The notes beneath the pieces are model-generated. The model was given only the letters and a program-made list of their open reading frames with translations, was not told the origin of the DNA and made no database searches. Made by a program: the position numbers and the translations under genes. From Microbacteriaceae bacterium (GTDB taxonomy: Bacteria > Actinomycetota > Actinomycetes > Actinomycetales > Microbacteriaceae): a stretch of DNA of 15,446 nucleotides. The stretch spans positions 1 through 15,446 of the forward strand of contig JAKONM010000189.1 of NCBI GenBank assembly GCA_022701925.1, given 5' to 3'. Below, one piece after another: positions 1 to 6,066 of this stretch. Each line of letters opens with the position of its first letter. The first letter of the stretch is position 1.

Positions 1-81
1 ATGCGGGAGGCGGCGTCGCTGCGCGTGCCGCTCGAGGTGCAGGTGGGCACGGGGCACGACTGGGACGCGGCCGCGCACTGA
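1..81 (+). CDS. polA: DNA polymerase I, C-terminal end (partial)
   Basis: Only the last 26 codons are present, ending at TGA 79-81. The visible tail has the family's closing pattern: a Met, then a V-P-L-E-V-x-V-G strand (residues 9-16 of the visible part), a G-x-x-W-D segment and a final A-A-A-H. E. coli and Taq Pol I end in closely comparable sequences, so this is the end of the polymerase palm domain. The enzyme fills gaps in excision repair and removes RNA primers. polA just upstream of rpsA is a usual actinobacterial arrangement, which supports the call; here PTS genes and an amidotransferase lie between them. The 5' part lies outside the window. The in-frame ATG at position 1 is internal, not a start. 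No convincing terminator is visible after the stop; a 12-bp palindrome at 105-116 has only a weak stem. Confidence 0.85.
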   Translation: MREAASLRVPLEVQVGTGHDWDAAAH

Positions 82-140
82 CCGACGAGGCGCTCGAGTG
101 GCGCCGCCGATCGGCGTCCGCGCAACCGCGGGGGCCGTGG

Positions 141-169
141 TTGACACGCGCAACGTTTCGGACTTGGAT
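141..169 (+). promoter_or_regulatory. Candidate promoter of the PTS operon
   Basis: A perfect TTGACA lies at 141-146 and TTGGAT at 164-169, separated by 17 nt. The −35 matches the vegetative sigma consensus; the −10 matches at the first, fifth and sixth positions. Transcription would begin near 176, giving a leader of about 80 nt. The palindrome AACGTT (152-157) between the boxes could hold a regulator, but that is a guess. This is the best −35 match I saw in the window. Confidence 0.5.
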
Positions 170-254
170 GCGTGACGCACCCCGGCGAACCGAGGTGTCG
201 ATGAAGACGCTGAACTCCACCTTCGGACTCTCGCTACAAAGGGGTAACAGGACA

Positions 255-1496
255 ATGTCCGCATTCACGCCGACGGTGACGGGCTCCGGCCCGCGCGCGG
301 CAATCCAGCGCTTCGGCGCATTCCTCGCAGGCATGATCATGCCCAACCTGGGCGCGTTCATCGCCTGGGGCCTGATCACCGCCATCACCATCCCGAACGG
401 ATGGATCAACCTCATCGCCCGCGGCACCGGAGCGATCGCGCAGGACGCCACGGTGCCGTTCGCGGCCCAGGTGAGCACGGTGGTCGGCCCGATCATCGTC
501 TTCCTGCTGCCGATCCTGATCGGTTACACCGGCGGCCGTCAGGTCCACGGCCAGCGCGGCGCCGTGGTCGGCGCCATCGCGACCATGGGCGCGGTCGTCG
601 CCCCGGTCGCCCTCGGCCTGGTCCCGCCGTTCACGACGGGCATCACGGCGCCGGAGAACATCACGGGCCTCGGCCCGAACTTCCTCGCCGGCCTGATCAT
701 GGGCCCGCTCGCCGGTGTCGTGCTGAAGGCCTGGGACCGACTGGTCGACGGCAAGCTCGCCTCGGGCTTCGAGATGCTGGTCGACAACTTCTCCGCCGGG
801 ATCATCGGCGGCGCGATGGCGATCGTCGGCATCTACATCCTCGGCCCGATCATCAACTTCATCAACGGCGGCCTCGGCGCCATCGTCGACCTGCTGGTCG
901 AGTCGCGGCTGCTGCCGCTGGCCTCGATCATCGTCGAGCCCGCGAAGGTGCTGTTCCTGAACAACGCGATCGGCAACGGCGTCCTGGTGCCCCTGGGCGT
1001 CCAGCAGGCGGGCACCTCGGGCGGCACCTCGATCCTGTTCATGATCGAGTCGAACCCCGGCCCCGGCCTCGGCATCCTGACCGCGATGCTGCTGTTCGGC
1101 CCGCGCGCCGTCCGCCCGACCGTCCCGTCCGCGATGATCGTCCACTTCCTGGGCGGCATCCACGAGATCTACTTCCCGTACGTGCTGATGAAGCCGATCC
1201 TGGTCGTGGCGGCCATCGTCGGCGGCGCGGCGGGCGTGCTGAGCTTCGTCGTCCTCGGCGGCGGGCTGCTCGCAGCCGCCTCGCCGGGCTCGATCATCGC
1301 CTACGTGCTGGTCTCGGCCCCGGGCACGCTGCTGCCCAACATCCTGGGGGTGCTGATCTCCGCGATCGTCGCGGCGGTCGTCGGCTCCCTGGTGCTCGGC
1401 TTCGGCCGCAGCGAGAAGGTGGCGATGGACCTCGACGAGGCCAACGCCACGAACGCGGCGAACAAGGGTCGCAAGACCGCGGTCGCCGGCAGCTGA
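255..1496 (+). CDS. mtlA: Mannitol-type PTS transporter, membrane subunit IIC
   Basis: This 413-residue polytopic membrane protein closely follows the IIC part of E. coli MtlA. Visible landmarks are MPNLGAFIAWG (29-39), a V-D-G-K-x-x-S-G-F-E-M-L-V-x-N-F-S-A-G block, L-A-S-I-x-V-E-P-A-K-x-L-F-L-N-N, NPGPG (267-271) and the hallmark GGIHE (300-304) followed by I-Y-F-P-Y-V-L-M. IIC binds and translocates the sugar while IIB phosphorylates it. The protein stops after a short charged tail, so the IIB and IIA domains fused to it in E. coli are separate genes downstream. I chose ATG 255 because AAAGGGG (238-244) lies 10 nt upstream and the N-terminus then aligns with the family. An in-frame ATG at 201 is possible. 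The in-frame TTG at 141 is excluded because it is the −35 box. Mannitol is the likely substrate; a related hexitol cannot be ruled out. Confidence 0.93.
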   Translation: MSAFTPTVTGSGPRAAIQRFGAFLAGMIMPNLGAFIAWGLITAITIPNGWINLIARGTGAIAQDATVPFAAQVSTVVGPIIVFLLPILIGYTGGRQVHGQRGAVVGAIATMGAVVAPVALGLVPPFTTGITAPENITGLGPNFLAGLIMGPLAGVVLKAWDRLVDGKLASGFEMLVDNFSAGIIGGAMAIVGIYILGPIINFINGGLGAIVDLLVESRLLPLASIIVEPAKVLFLNNAIGNGVLVPLGVQQAGTSGGTSILFMIESNPGPGLGILTAMLLFGPRAVRPTVPSAMIVHFLGGIHEIYFPYVLMKPILVVAAIVGGAAGVLSFVVLGGGLLAAASPGSIIAYVLVSAPGTLLPNILGVLISAIVAAVVGSLVLGFGRSEKVAMDLDEANATNAANKGRKTAVAGS

Positions 1497-1510
1497 CGCA
1501 TCCTCATCGA

Positions 1511-1547
1511 GAACGCCGGGCGGGAGCACTGCTCCCGCCCGGCGTTC
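1511..1547 (+). terminator. Perfect 17-bp hairpin between IIC and IIB
   Basis: Bases 1511-1527 pair perfectly with 1531-1547 around a 3-nt loop. The stem is mostly G-C and begins 14 nt after the IIC stop. No T run follows, as with the other hairpins here. It lies between genes for subunits of one transporter, so it may act as a partial terminator, or protect the 3' end of the IIC mRNA, instead of fully ending transcription. Confidence 0.7.
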
Positions 1548-1564
1548 GTCATGACACCACTGGA

Positions 1565-1570
1565 TAGACT
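1565..1570 (+). promoter_or_regulatory. Candidate −10 box for the IIB-IIA-ptsH genes
   Basis: TAGACT fits the actinobacterial TANNNT −10 pattern, and the same hexamer precedes rpsA. It lies just after the 17-bp hairpin and 33 nt before the IIB start. No recognisable −35 is present at 17-18 nt, where the sequence is the right arm of the hairpin. A start here would let IIB, IIA and HPr be expressed apart from IIC. Confidence 0.35.
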
Positions 1571-1603
1571 TCCGGCACACGGAGCGAAGGAGCACGGATT
1601 CCG

Positions 1604-1912
1604 ATGACGACGATCGATGGCTCGAGCATCAAGAAGCTGGTTGTCGCATGCGACGCCGGCATGGGCAGCAGCGTGATGCTGGCGGGCCAGCTGAAGAAGC
1701 AGCTGAAGAAGAACGGCGTCGTCGTGGAGCACTCGCCCGTCGCGCAGATCCCGAAGGACGCGGACGTCGTCGTCACCCAGGCCGGCCTCGCCGACCGCGC
1801 GAAGGGGGTCGTGCCCGACGTGCCCGTCGTCCCGTTCCAGCTCTTCCTGGGCGACCCGAAGGTCGCGAAGATCGTCAAGGCGATCCAGGACGGCACGACG
1901 GTCGAGGTCTGA
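1604..1912 (+). CDS. Mannitol-type PTS subunit IIB
   Basis: This soluble 102-residue protein is a free-standing IIB domain. Its N-terminal strand runs into the phosphocysteine loop VACDAGMGSS, with Cys16 as the residue that accepts phosphate from IIA and passes it to sugar bound in IIC. The loop is nearly identical to that of E. coli MtlA. Later segments (V-V-V-T-Q, then L-x-D-R-A) match the strand-helix pattern of the mannitol IIB fold, and the length fits an isolated IIB domain. ATG 1604 is supported by GAAGGAG (1586-1592), 11 nt upstream. The IIA gene starts 2 nt after this stop, so the two are probably translationally coupled. IIB is usually fused to IIC in mannitol transporters; here a hairpin lies between the two genes. 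Confidence 0.92.
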   Translation: MTTIDGSSIKKLVVACDAGMGSSVMLAGQLKKQLKKNGVVVEHSPVAQIPKDADVVVTQAGLADRAKGVVPDVPVVPFQLFLGDPKVAKIVKAIQDGTTVEV

Positions 1913-1914
1913 CC

Positions 1915-2373
1915 GTGGCCGACGCAGCGCTGACCTCACTGCTGGCGGAGCAGTCCATCCGCCTCGACCGCACGGCGGAGGACCGCTTCGACGCGGTGCG
2001 CCAGTGCGGTGCCGCGCTGGTCGAGGCGGGCGCCGTCGACGAGTCGTACGTCGACGCGATGCTCGAGCGCGAGCGCACCGTGTCGACGTTCGTGGGCGAG
2101 GGCGTCGCGATCCCGCACGGCACGCTCGCCGGCAAGGAGTCGGTGAAGCAGGACGCCCTGGTGGTGCTCCGCTTCCCGGAGGGCGTCGACTGGGAGGGCA
2201 ACGCCGTCTCGGTCTGCGTCGGCATCGCCGCAGCGGGAGGCGGGCACATCGCCCTGCTCTCGCAGCTGGCGGAGATCCTGCTCGACCCCGCCAAGGCGGA
2301 GCAGCTGCGCAGCGCCACGACCTCGGACCAGGTCTACGCCCTGCTGACGCCGGACGAGGACGACGAGGACTGA
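1915..2373 (+). CDS. mtlF: Mannitol-type PTS subunit IIA
   Basis: The protein is 152 residues long and belongs to the fructose/mannitol IIA family. Its active-site motif is V-A-I-P-H-G-T, with His68 as the phosphate acceptor from HPr; E. coli has V-P-H-G-T at the equivalent site. The preceding Y-V-x-A-M-L-E-R-E segment and the E-G-V-x-W block are also typical. The start is GTG 1915, two bases after the IIB stop, giving an N-terminus that matches the family length; weak GAGGT (1904-1908) serves as the ribosome site. A longer open frame runs upstream but overlaps IIB and shows no IIA homology there. The C-terminus is very acidic (DEDDED). The product carries phosphate from HPr to IIB Cys16. Confidence 0.92.
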   Translation: MADAALTSLLAEQSIRLDRTAEDRFDAVRQCGAALVEAGAVDESYVDAMLERERTVSTFVGEGVAIPHGTLAGKESVKQDALVVLRFPEGVDWEGNAVSVCVGIAAAGGGHIALLSQLAEILLDPAKAEQLRSATTSDQVYALLTPDEDDED

Positions 2374-2383
2374 TCGCACGACC

Positions 2384-2405
2384 CGGTCGGGCGCACGCCC
2401 GGCCG
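2384..2405 (+). other. Hairpin between IIA and ptsH
   Basis: Bases 2384-2392 pair with 2397-2405 (9 bp including one G·T) around a 4-nt loop. The hairpin fills much of the 59-nt gap before ptsH. It could slow transcription or mark an RNA processing site that sets HPr level apart from the IIA-IIB mRNA. Role is inferred; the pairing is visible. Confidence 0.35.
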
Positions 2406-2432
2406 CAGCCAACCCCACCGCCGAGGAGAACC

Positions 2433-2702
2433 ATGCCGGAACGCACCGTCACCATCGCGTCGAGCGTCGGGCTGCACGCCCGACCCGCATCGCTGTTCAG
2501 CCAGGCCGCCGCCAAGTCCGGCGTCCCGGTCACCCTGACCACCAAGGCCGGCAAGAGCGTCAACGCCGCCAGCATCCTGGGGATCCTGTCCCTGGGCATC
2601 GGCCACGGCGAGGAGGTCGTCCTCAGCGCTGACGGCGACGGCGCCGACGCCGCGCTCGACTCGTTGGCCGAGCTGCTGAACACGGACCTCGACAAGGAGT
2701 GA
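2433..2702 (+). CDS. ptsH: Phosphocarrier protein HPr
   Basis: This 89-residue protein has the canonical HPr active site G-L-H-A-R-P-A (13-19). His15 receives phosphate from enzyme I and hands it to IIA proteins. The second conserved block, V-N-A-A-S-I-L-G-I-L-S-L-G, contains Ser47, equivalent to the regulatory Ser46 of Bacillus HPr. Whether it is phosphorylated cannot be judged, since many actinobacteria lack HPr kinase. ATG 2433 follows GAGGAG (2423-2428) closely. HPr is the general PTS carrier, so its place at the end of a sugar-specific operon means mannitol induction could raise HPr for all PTS sugars. Enzyme I (ptsI) is absent from the window. Confidence 0.95.
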   Translation: MPERTVTIASSVGLHARPASLFSQAAAKSGVPVTLTTKAGKSVNAASILGILSLGIGHGEEVVLSADGDGADAALDSLAELLNTDLDKE

Positions 2703-2717
2703 TCCGCTGAACCAGAG

Positions 2718-2752
2718 GGAGGGCCCGGCCGCGCATCGCGGCCGGGCCCTCC
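2718..2752. terminator. Bidirectional terminator between ptsH and the amidotransferase
   Basis: Bases 2718-2733 pair without mismatch with 2737-2752 (16 bp) around the loop CAT. The stem is almost entirely G-C, and no T run follows on either side. It lies between two convergent genes and could serve both. Confidence 0.75.
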
Positions 2753-2768
2753 TCGTGCATCCGACCGG

Positions 2769-3608
2769 TCAGGCGACCATGCGATGTCCGCCGCCGAGGG
2801 ACAGGGACGAGGCCTGCGCCAGGGGGACGGTCTCGGAGCGCAGCGTCCGCAGGTCGACGCGGGTCACGCTCTCCGCGGGCAGCGGGTCCCAGCCGGCGAT
2901 GTCGAGACCGCTCGACGCGAAGAGGACGGAGCCGTCCTCGCCGCGCCGGGTCCGCATCAGGTAGTAGGCGTCCACGTGGTGACGGGGCAGCTGCTCCGCG
3001 GCGATGCCGCTGGCGGCGAAGACGCCGTGGGGGATCGGCACGCCCTCGCTGGCGTGCACGGCGAACAGCTCGGTGCCGCTCAGCACCAGCGCGTTCAGGC
3101 TGCGACCCGGGTAGACGGCCCGCAGCGCGGCGACGACGTCGACCAGCGCGTCGAGCGCCGTCGCGCCCCGGGCGATCTGGGTGCGCACCGCGGCGAAGTA
3201 CCGCTCGCTGTCCGTGGTGCCCTCGAGCGCCGCCGCCTGCTCCGGGCCGACGAACCGGTCGAGGGCCTCGGCGGGCTCGAGCGAGCCGTTGTGCGCGAAC
3301 GCTATGCCGTCCGCGAGGAAGGGGTGCGTGTTCTCGCGGGTGCACGCCAGCCCCTGCGTCGCGAGCCGCAGGTGCACCAGGCGGGCGGTGGCGGGCCGGC
3401 CGGCGAGCAGGTCCTCGAGCTCCGGGTCGCCCACGGCGCTGGCGGCCCGGACGTGACGGTGGACCTCGCCCTCGGCGTCGAGCCATGCGGTGCCCCAGCC
3501 GTCGCGGTGCAGGCGCGCCATGTCGACGAAGACCTGCCGCTGCCCGAGACCGAGCACGGTCTCGATCGAGGCGGGCAGGGGCGAAGCCGAGCCGAGCAGC
3601 CGGCACAT
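2769..3608 (-). CDS. Class II glutamine amidotransferase, unknown substrate
   Basis: The 279-residue protein starts M-C-R-L-L-G, placing the nucleophile Cys2 at the mature N-terminus after Met removal, as in Ntn-type class II amidotransferases. Further family motifs are HRDGWG (34-39), R-L-A-T (81-84), ENTHPF (92-97), HNGSL (106-110) and T-D-S-E-R-Y-F (about 131-137). Together these form the glutaminase pocket that releases ammonia from glutamine. No synthase domain is attached, so the ammonia acceptor is unknown. The size and motifs resemble the YafJ/EgtC group. EgtC acts in ergothioneine synthesis, but no egt genes are nearby, so that role is not supported. GGAGG (plus-strand 3613-3617) sits 4 nt before the start. 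The gene diverges from rpsA, and a TACCGT box lies about 63 nt upstream. Confidence 0.88.
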   Translation of the reverse strand: MCRLLGSASPLPASIETVLGLGQRQVFVDMARLHRDGWGTAWLDAEGEVHRHVRAASAVGDPELEDLLAGRPATARLVHLRLATQGLACTRENTHPFLADGIAFAHNGSLEPAEALDRFVGPEQAAALEGTTDSERYFAAVRTQIARGATALDALVDVVAALRAVYPGRSLNALVLSGTELFAVHASEGVPIPHGVFAASGIAAEQLPRHHVDAYYLMRTRRGEDGSVLFASSGLDIAGWDPLPAESVTRVDLRTLRSETVPLAQASSLSLGGGHRMVA

Positions 3609-3671
3609 GGCGCCTCCAGGCGGGTCGAGCGGGCCGACGGCTCCTTCGACGGCGGCGTGAACGTGCCCGTC

Positions 3672-3677
3672 ACGGTA
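3672..3677 (-). promoter_or_regulatory. Candidate −10 box of the amidotransferase gene
   Basis: On the minus strand this reads TACCGT, the same hexamer found before uvrB. It would give a leader of roughly 57 nt ahead of the GGAGG site. No clear −35 was found. It is about 95 nt from the divergent rpsA −10 box. Confidence 0.3.
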
Positions 3678-3772
3678 CGCCGGGCGGGACGCTCCGCGCG
3701 CGAGGATCGCAACCGCGCGTCATGCGGCGGACGGGGGCGCGCGCACCCGTACCGCTGTCGGGGGGATGCGGG

Positions 3773-3778
3773 TAGACT
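3773..3778 (+). promoter_or_regulatory. Candidate −10 box of rpsA
   Basis: TAGACT is preceded by GGG and followed by the structured rpsA leader. Transcription would begin near 3785, about 165 nt before the start codon. No recognisable −35 hexamer lies 17-18 nt upstream. Bases 3609-3948 otherwise hold no gene: only this promoter, the divergent amidotransferase promoter and the leader. Confidence 0.5.
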
Positions 3779-3784
3779 GACGGA

Positions 3785-3948
3785 TCGCGTCCGCGGCCCG
3801 TGCCGCAGGACGGCGTCAGGCGCACCGATCCGATCGGGCCGGTGCTCCGCTGGTCGGCCGCAGGCCGTCCGCCACAACTCCATCCGCATGTCCGCGGACG
3901 GCCCGTGAGGGCCTGCTGCGGCCGACACGAAACCATCACATCAACTCC
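3785..3948 (+). promoter_or_regulatory. Structured rpsA 5' leader with start-site mimic
   Basis: Three foldable elements lie here. The first is a hairpin: 3788-3796 with 3803-3812, 9 bp and one bulged A. The second is a shorter hairpin at 3823-3844. The third is long: 3853-3863 pairs perfectly with 3916-3926 (11 bp), and inside it 3864-3872 pairs perfectly with 3894-3902 (9 bp). The 21-nt apical loop (3873-3893) contains CAACTCCAT, the same nine bases that run into the rpsA ATG (3942-3950). A competing small hairpin GGCCC-GTGA-GGGCC lies at 3900-3913. No Shine-Dalgarno precedes the ATG; the last 20 bases are A/C-rich and look unstructured. S1 proteins in other bacteria repress their own translation by binding their leader, so autoregulation is a reasonable inference. 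I do not recognise this fold as a known family. Confidence 0.5.
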
Positions 3949-5388
3949 ATGACTCTCACACCGACCGCCTCGGCCCCCAAGCAGGTCGCGATCAACGACA
4001 TCGGCTCTGCAGAGGACTTCCTGGCCGCGGTCGAGCTGACCCTGAAGTTCTTCAACGACGGCGACCTCATCGAGGGCACCGTCGTGAAGATCGACCGCGA
4101 CGAGGTGCTCCTCGACGTCGGCTACAAGACCGAGGGCGTCATCCCCTCGCGCGAGCTCTCGATCAAGCACGACGTCGACCCCAACGAGGTCGTCGCCGTC
4201 GGCGACAGCGTCGAGGCCCTCGTCCTCCAGAAGGAGGACAAGGAAGGCCGCCTGATCCTCTCCAAGAAGCGTGCGCAGTACGAGCGCGCCTGGGGCGACG
4301 TCGAGCGCCTCAAGGAGGAGGACGGCGTCGTCACCGGCACCGTCATCGAGGTCGTCAAGGGCGGCCTGATCGTCGACATCGGCCTGCGCGGCTTCCTGCC
4401 CGCCTCGCTGATCGAGCTGCGCCGCGTCCGCGACCTGACTCCGTACCTGGGCCAGGAGATCGAGGCGAAGATCCTCGAGCTGGACAAGAACCGCAACAAC
4501 GTCGTGCTGTCCCGCCGCGCCCTGCTCGAGCAGACGCAGAGCGAGAGCCGCACCACGTTCCTCAACAACCTGCACAAGGGCCAGGTCCGCAAGGGCACGG
4601 TGTCCTCGATCGTCAACTTCGGCGCCTTCGTCGACCTGGGCGGCGTGGACGGGCTGGTGCACGTCTCCGAGCTCTCGTGGAAGCACATCGAGCACGCGAG
4701 CGAGGTCGTCGAGGTCGGCCAGGAGGTCACCGTCGAGGTGCTCGAGGTCGACCTGGACCGCGAGCGGGTCTCGCTGTCGCTGAAGGCGACGCAGGAGGAC
4801 CCGTGGCAGGTCTTCGCCCGCACCCACGCGATCGGTCAGGTCGCGCCGGGCAAGGTCACGAAGCTCGTGCCGTTCGGCGCCTTCGTCCGCGTCGCGGACG
4901 GCATCGAGGGCCTGGTGCACATCTCCGAGCTCTCCAGCCGCCACGTCGAGCTGGCCGAGCAGGTCGTGTCGGTCAACGAGGAGGTCTTCGTCAAGATCAT
5001 CGACATCGACCTCGAGCGCCGTCGCATCTCGCTGTCGCTGAAGCAGGCGAACGAGGACGTCGACCCCGAGAGCACCGAGTTCGACCCGGCGCTCTACGGC
5101 ATGCTCACCGAGTACGACGAGCAGGGGAACTACAAGTACCCCGAGGGCTTCGACCCGGAGACCAACGAGTGGCGCGAGGGCTTCGAGGAGCAGCGCGACA
5201 AGTGGGAGCAGGAGTACGCCGCGGCCCAGGCCCGCTGGGAGGCGCACAAGGCGCAGATCACCAAGCAGGCGGCCGACGAGGCCGTGGCCCGCGCGGAGAA
5301 CACCTTCGCCAGCCCGACCGACACGTCCGGCCGCCTGGCCGACGACGAGTCGCTCGCCGCGCTGCGCGAGCGTCTCGCCAGCCGCTGA
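3949..5388 (+). CDS. rpsA: 30S ribosomal protein S1
   Basis: The 479-residue protein carries four S1 RNA-binding repeats at about 37-108, 125-191, 209-280 and 294-365. They show the characteristic G-T-V, F-G-A-F-V-D/R and G-L-V-H-x-S-E-L motifs and end in R-x-x-S-L-S-L-K. This is the usual actinobacterial four-domain form, against six in E. coli. The tail from about 370 contains an E-Y-D-E-Q-G-N-Y-K-Y-P-E-G-F-D block and an acidic, Ala/Glu-rich helix, ending in D-D-E-S-L-A-A-L-R-E-R-L. S1 helps mRNA bind the 30S subunit. ATG 3949 is the only start that gives the conserved N-terminus (A-I-N-D-I-G-S-A-E-D-F), and it lacks a Shine-Dalgarno. A strong hairpin follows 12 nt after the stop, so rpsA is probably transcribed alone from its own promoter. 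Confidence 0.97.
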   Translation: MTLTPTASAPKQVAINDIGSAEDFLAAVELTLKFFNDGDLIEGTVVKIDRDEVLLDVGYKTEGVIPSRELSIKHDVDPNEVVAVGDSVEALVLQKEDKEGRLILSKKRAQYERAWGDVERLKEEDGVVTGTVIEVVKGGLIVDIGLRGFLPASLIELRRVRDLTPYLGQEIEAKILELDKNRNNVVLSRRALLEQTQSESRTTFLNNLHKGQVRKGTVSSIVNFGAFVDLGGVDGLVHVSELSWKHIEHASEVVEVGQEVTVEVLEVDLDRERVSLSLKATQEDPWQVFARTHAIGQVAPGKVTKLVPFGAFVRVADGIEGLVHISELSSRHVELAEQVVSVNEEVFVKIIDIDLERRRISLSLKQANEDVDPESTEFDPALYGMLTEYDEQGNYKYPEGFDPETNEWREGFEEQRDKWEQEYAAAQARWEAHKAQITKQAADEAVARAENTFASPTDTSGRLADDESLAALRERLASR

Positions 5389-5400
5389 TCCGGCGCTAGC

Positions 5401-5440
5401 ACGACGAAGGGCGGTCCCCGCGGGGGCCGCCCTTCGTCGT
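5401..5440 (+). terminator. rpsA terminator hairpin
   Basis: Bases 5401-5418 pair with 5423-5440 (18 bp with one G·T wobble) around a 4-nt loop. The hairpin starts 12 nt after the rpsA stop. The tail is CTCCGGG with no T run, so it would act as a U-poor hairpin terminator. Confidence 0.75.
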
Positions 5441-5460
5441 CTCCGGGAGGTGCTCGCCCA

Positions 5461-5466
5461 TAGGCT
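5461..5466 (+). promoter_or_regulatory. −10 box of coaE, leaderless start
   Basis: TAGGCT ends exactly 6 nt before the coaE ATG, so transcription should begin at or next to the start codon. The intervening GGGAGC could weakly resemble a ribosome site, but on this reading it is not transcribed. Confidence 0.5.
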
Positions 5467-5472
5467 GGGAGC

Positions 5473-6066
5473 ATGCCTCTGATCGCGGTCACCGGCGGCA
5501 TCGCGTCGGGCAAGTCCACGGTGTCGCGCCGGCTCGGCGAGCTCGGGGCGCAGGTGATCGACGCCGACGCGCTCGCCCGCGAGGCCGTGGAGCCCGGTCA
5601 GCCTGCGCTCGAGGCGATCCGGCACGCCTTCGGCGACGGGGTGATCGCGGCCGACGGGTCGCTCGACCGGGCCGCGTTGGCCGGCATCGTGTTCGGCGAC
5701 GAGGGCAAGCGCTCCCTGCTGAACGGGATCGTCCATCCGTCGGTGCTGCACCGCTCCCAGGCCGCCTTCCGGACGGCCCTCGCGCGGGACCGGTCCGCGG
5801 TGGTGGTGTACGACGTGCCGCTCATCGACGCCCGCGGCACGGGCGAGTTCGACCGGGTGGTGGTGGCGGACGCGCCCGAGGAGGTGCGGCTGCAGCGGCT
5901 GATCGAGCTGCGCGGCATGTCGCCCGAGGACGCGCGCGCCCGCATCGCCAGCCAGATGCCGGACGCGCAGCGCCGCGCGCTGGCGACCGACGTGATCGAC
6001 ACGGGCGGCGACCTGCAGTCGACGCTGCGGCGCGTCGACGACCTGTGGCGGTCGCTGCGCGGGTGA
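5473..6066 (+). CDS. coaE: Dephospho-CoA kinase
   Basis: The 197-residue cytoplasmic enzyme phosphorylates the 3'-hydroxyl of dephospho-CoA, the last step of coenzyme A synthesis. The P-loop GGIASGKST spans 8-16, followed by I-D-A-D-x-L-A-R-E (about 29-37), which is typical of the substrate-binding start of the CoaE family. An H-P-x-V element and V-Y-D-V-P-L-I, matching the family's D-x-P-L-L strand, are also present. The length is the usual about 200 residues; the UPF0157 domain that some actinobacterial CoaE proteins carry at the C-terminus is absent. ATG 5473 places Met immediately before the first β-strand. The rpsA hairpin separates it from rpsA, and it appears to have its own leaderless promoter. 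Its stop abuts the stop of the convergent exporter gene with no base between. Confidence 0.95.
   Translation: MPLIAVTGGIASGKSTVSRRLGELGAQVIDADALAREAVEPGQPALEAIRHAFGDGVIAADGSLDRAALAGIVFGDEGKRSLLNGIVHPSVLHRSQAAFRTALARDRSAVVVYDVPLIDARGTGEFDRVVVADAPEEVRLQRLIELRGMSPEDARARIASQMPDAQRRALATDVIDTGGDLQSTLRRVDDLWRSLRG

Noticed and set aside
105..116. 12-bp palindrome after polA as a terminator
   Set aside because: With a usable loop the stem is only 4 bp, too weak to call a terminator.
141..254. N-terminal extension of the IIC protein from TTG 141 or ATG 201
   Set aside because: TTG 141 is part of a TTGACA −35 box, and the extra residues have no match in the MtlA family. ATG 255 has AAAGGGG at good spacing.
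234..1595. Open frame of 453 codons on the minus strand opposite the IIC gene
   Set aside because: Low-complexity Arg/Asp/Gln-rich shadow of a clear membrane-transporter gene.
1648..1914. Upstream extension of the IIA reading frame into the IIB gene
   Set aside because: The extension is Arg-rich and unlike any PTS domain. GTG 1915 gives the normal IIA length and tight coupling to the IIB stop.
3670..5751. Open frame of 693 codons on the minus strand across rpsA and the start of coaE
   Set aside because: It is antisense to rpsA and shows repetitive Leu/Asp/Val content mirrored from the S1 repeats; no family is recognisable.
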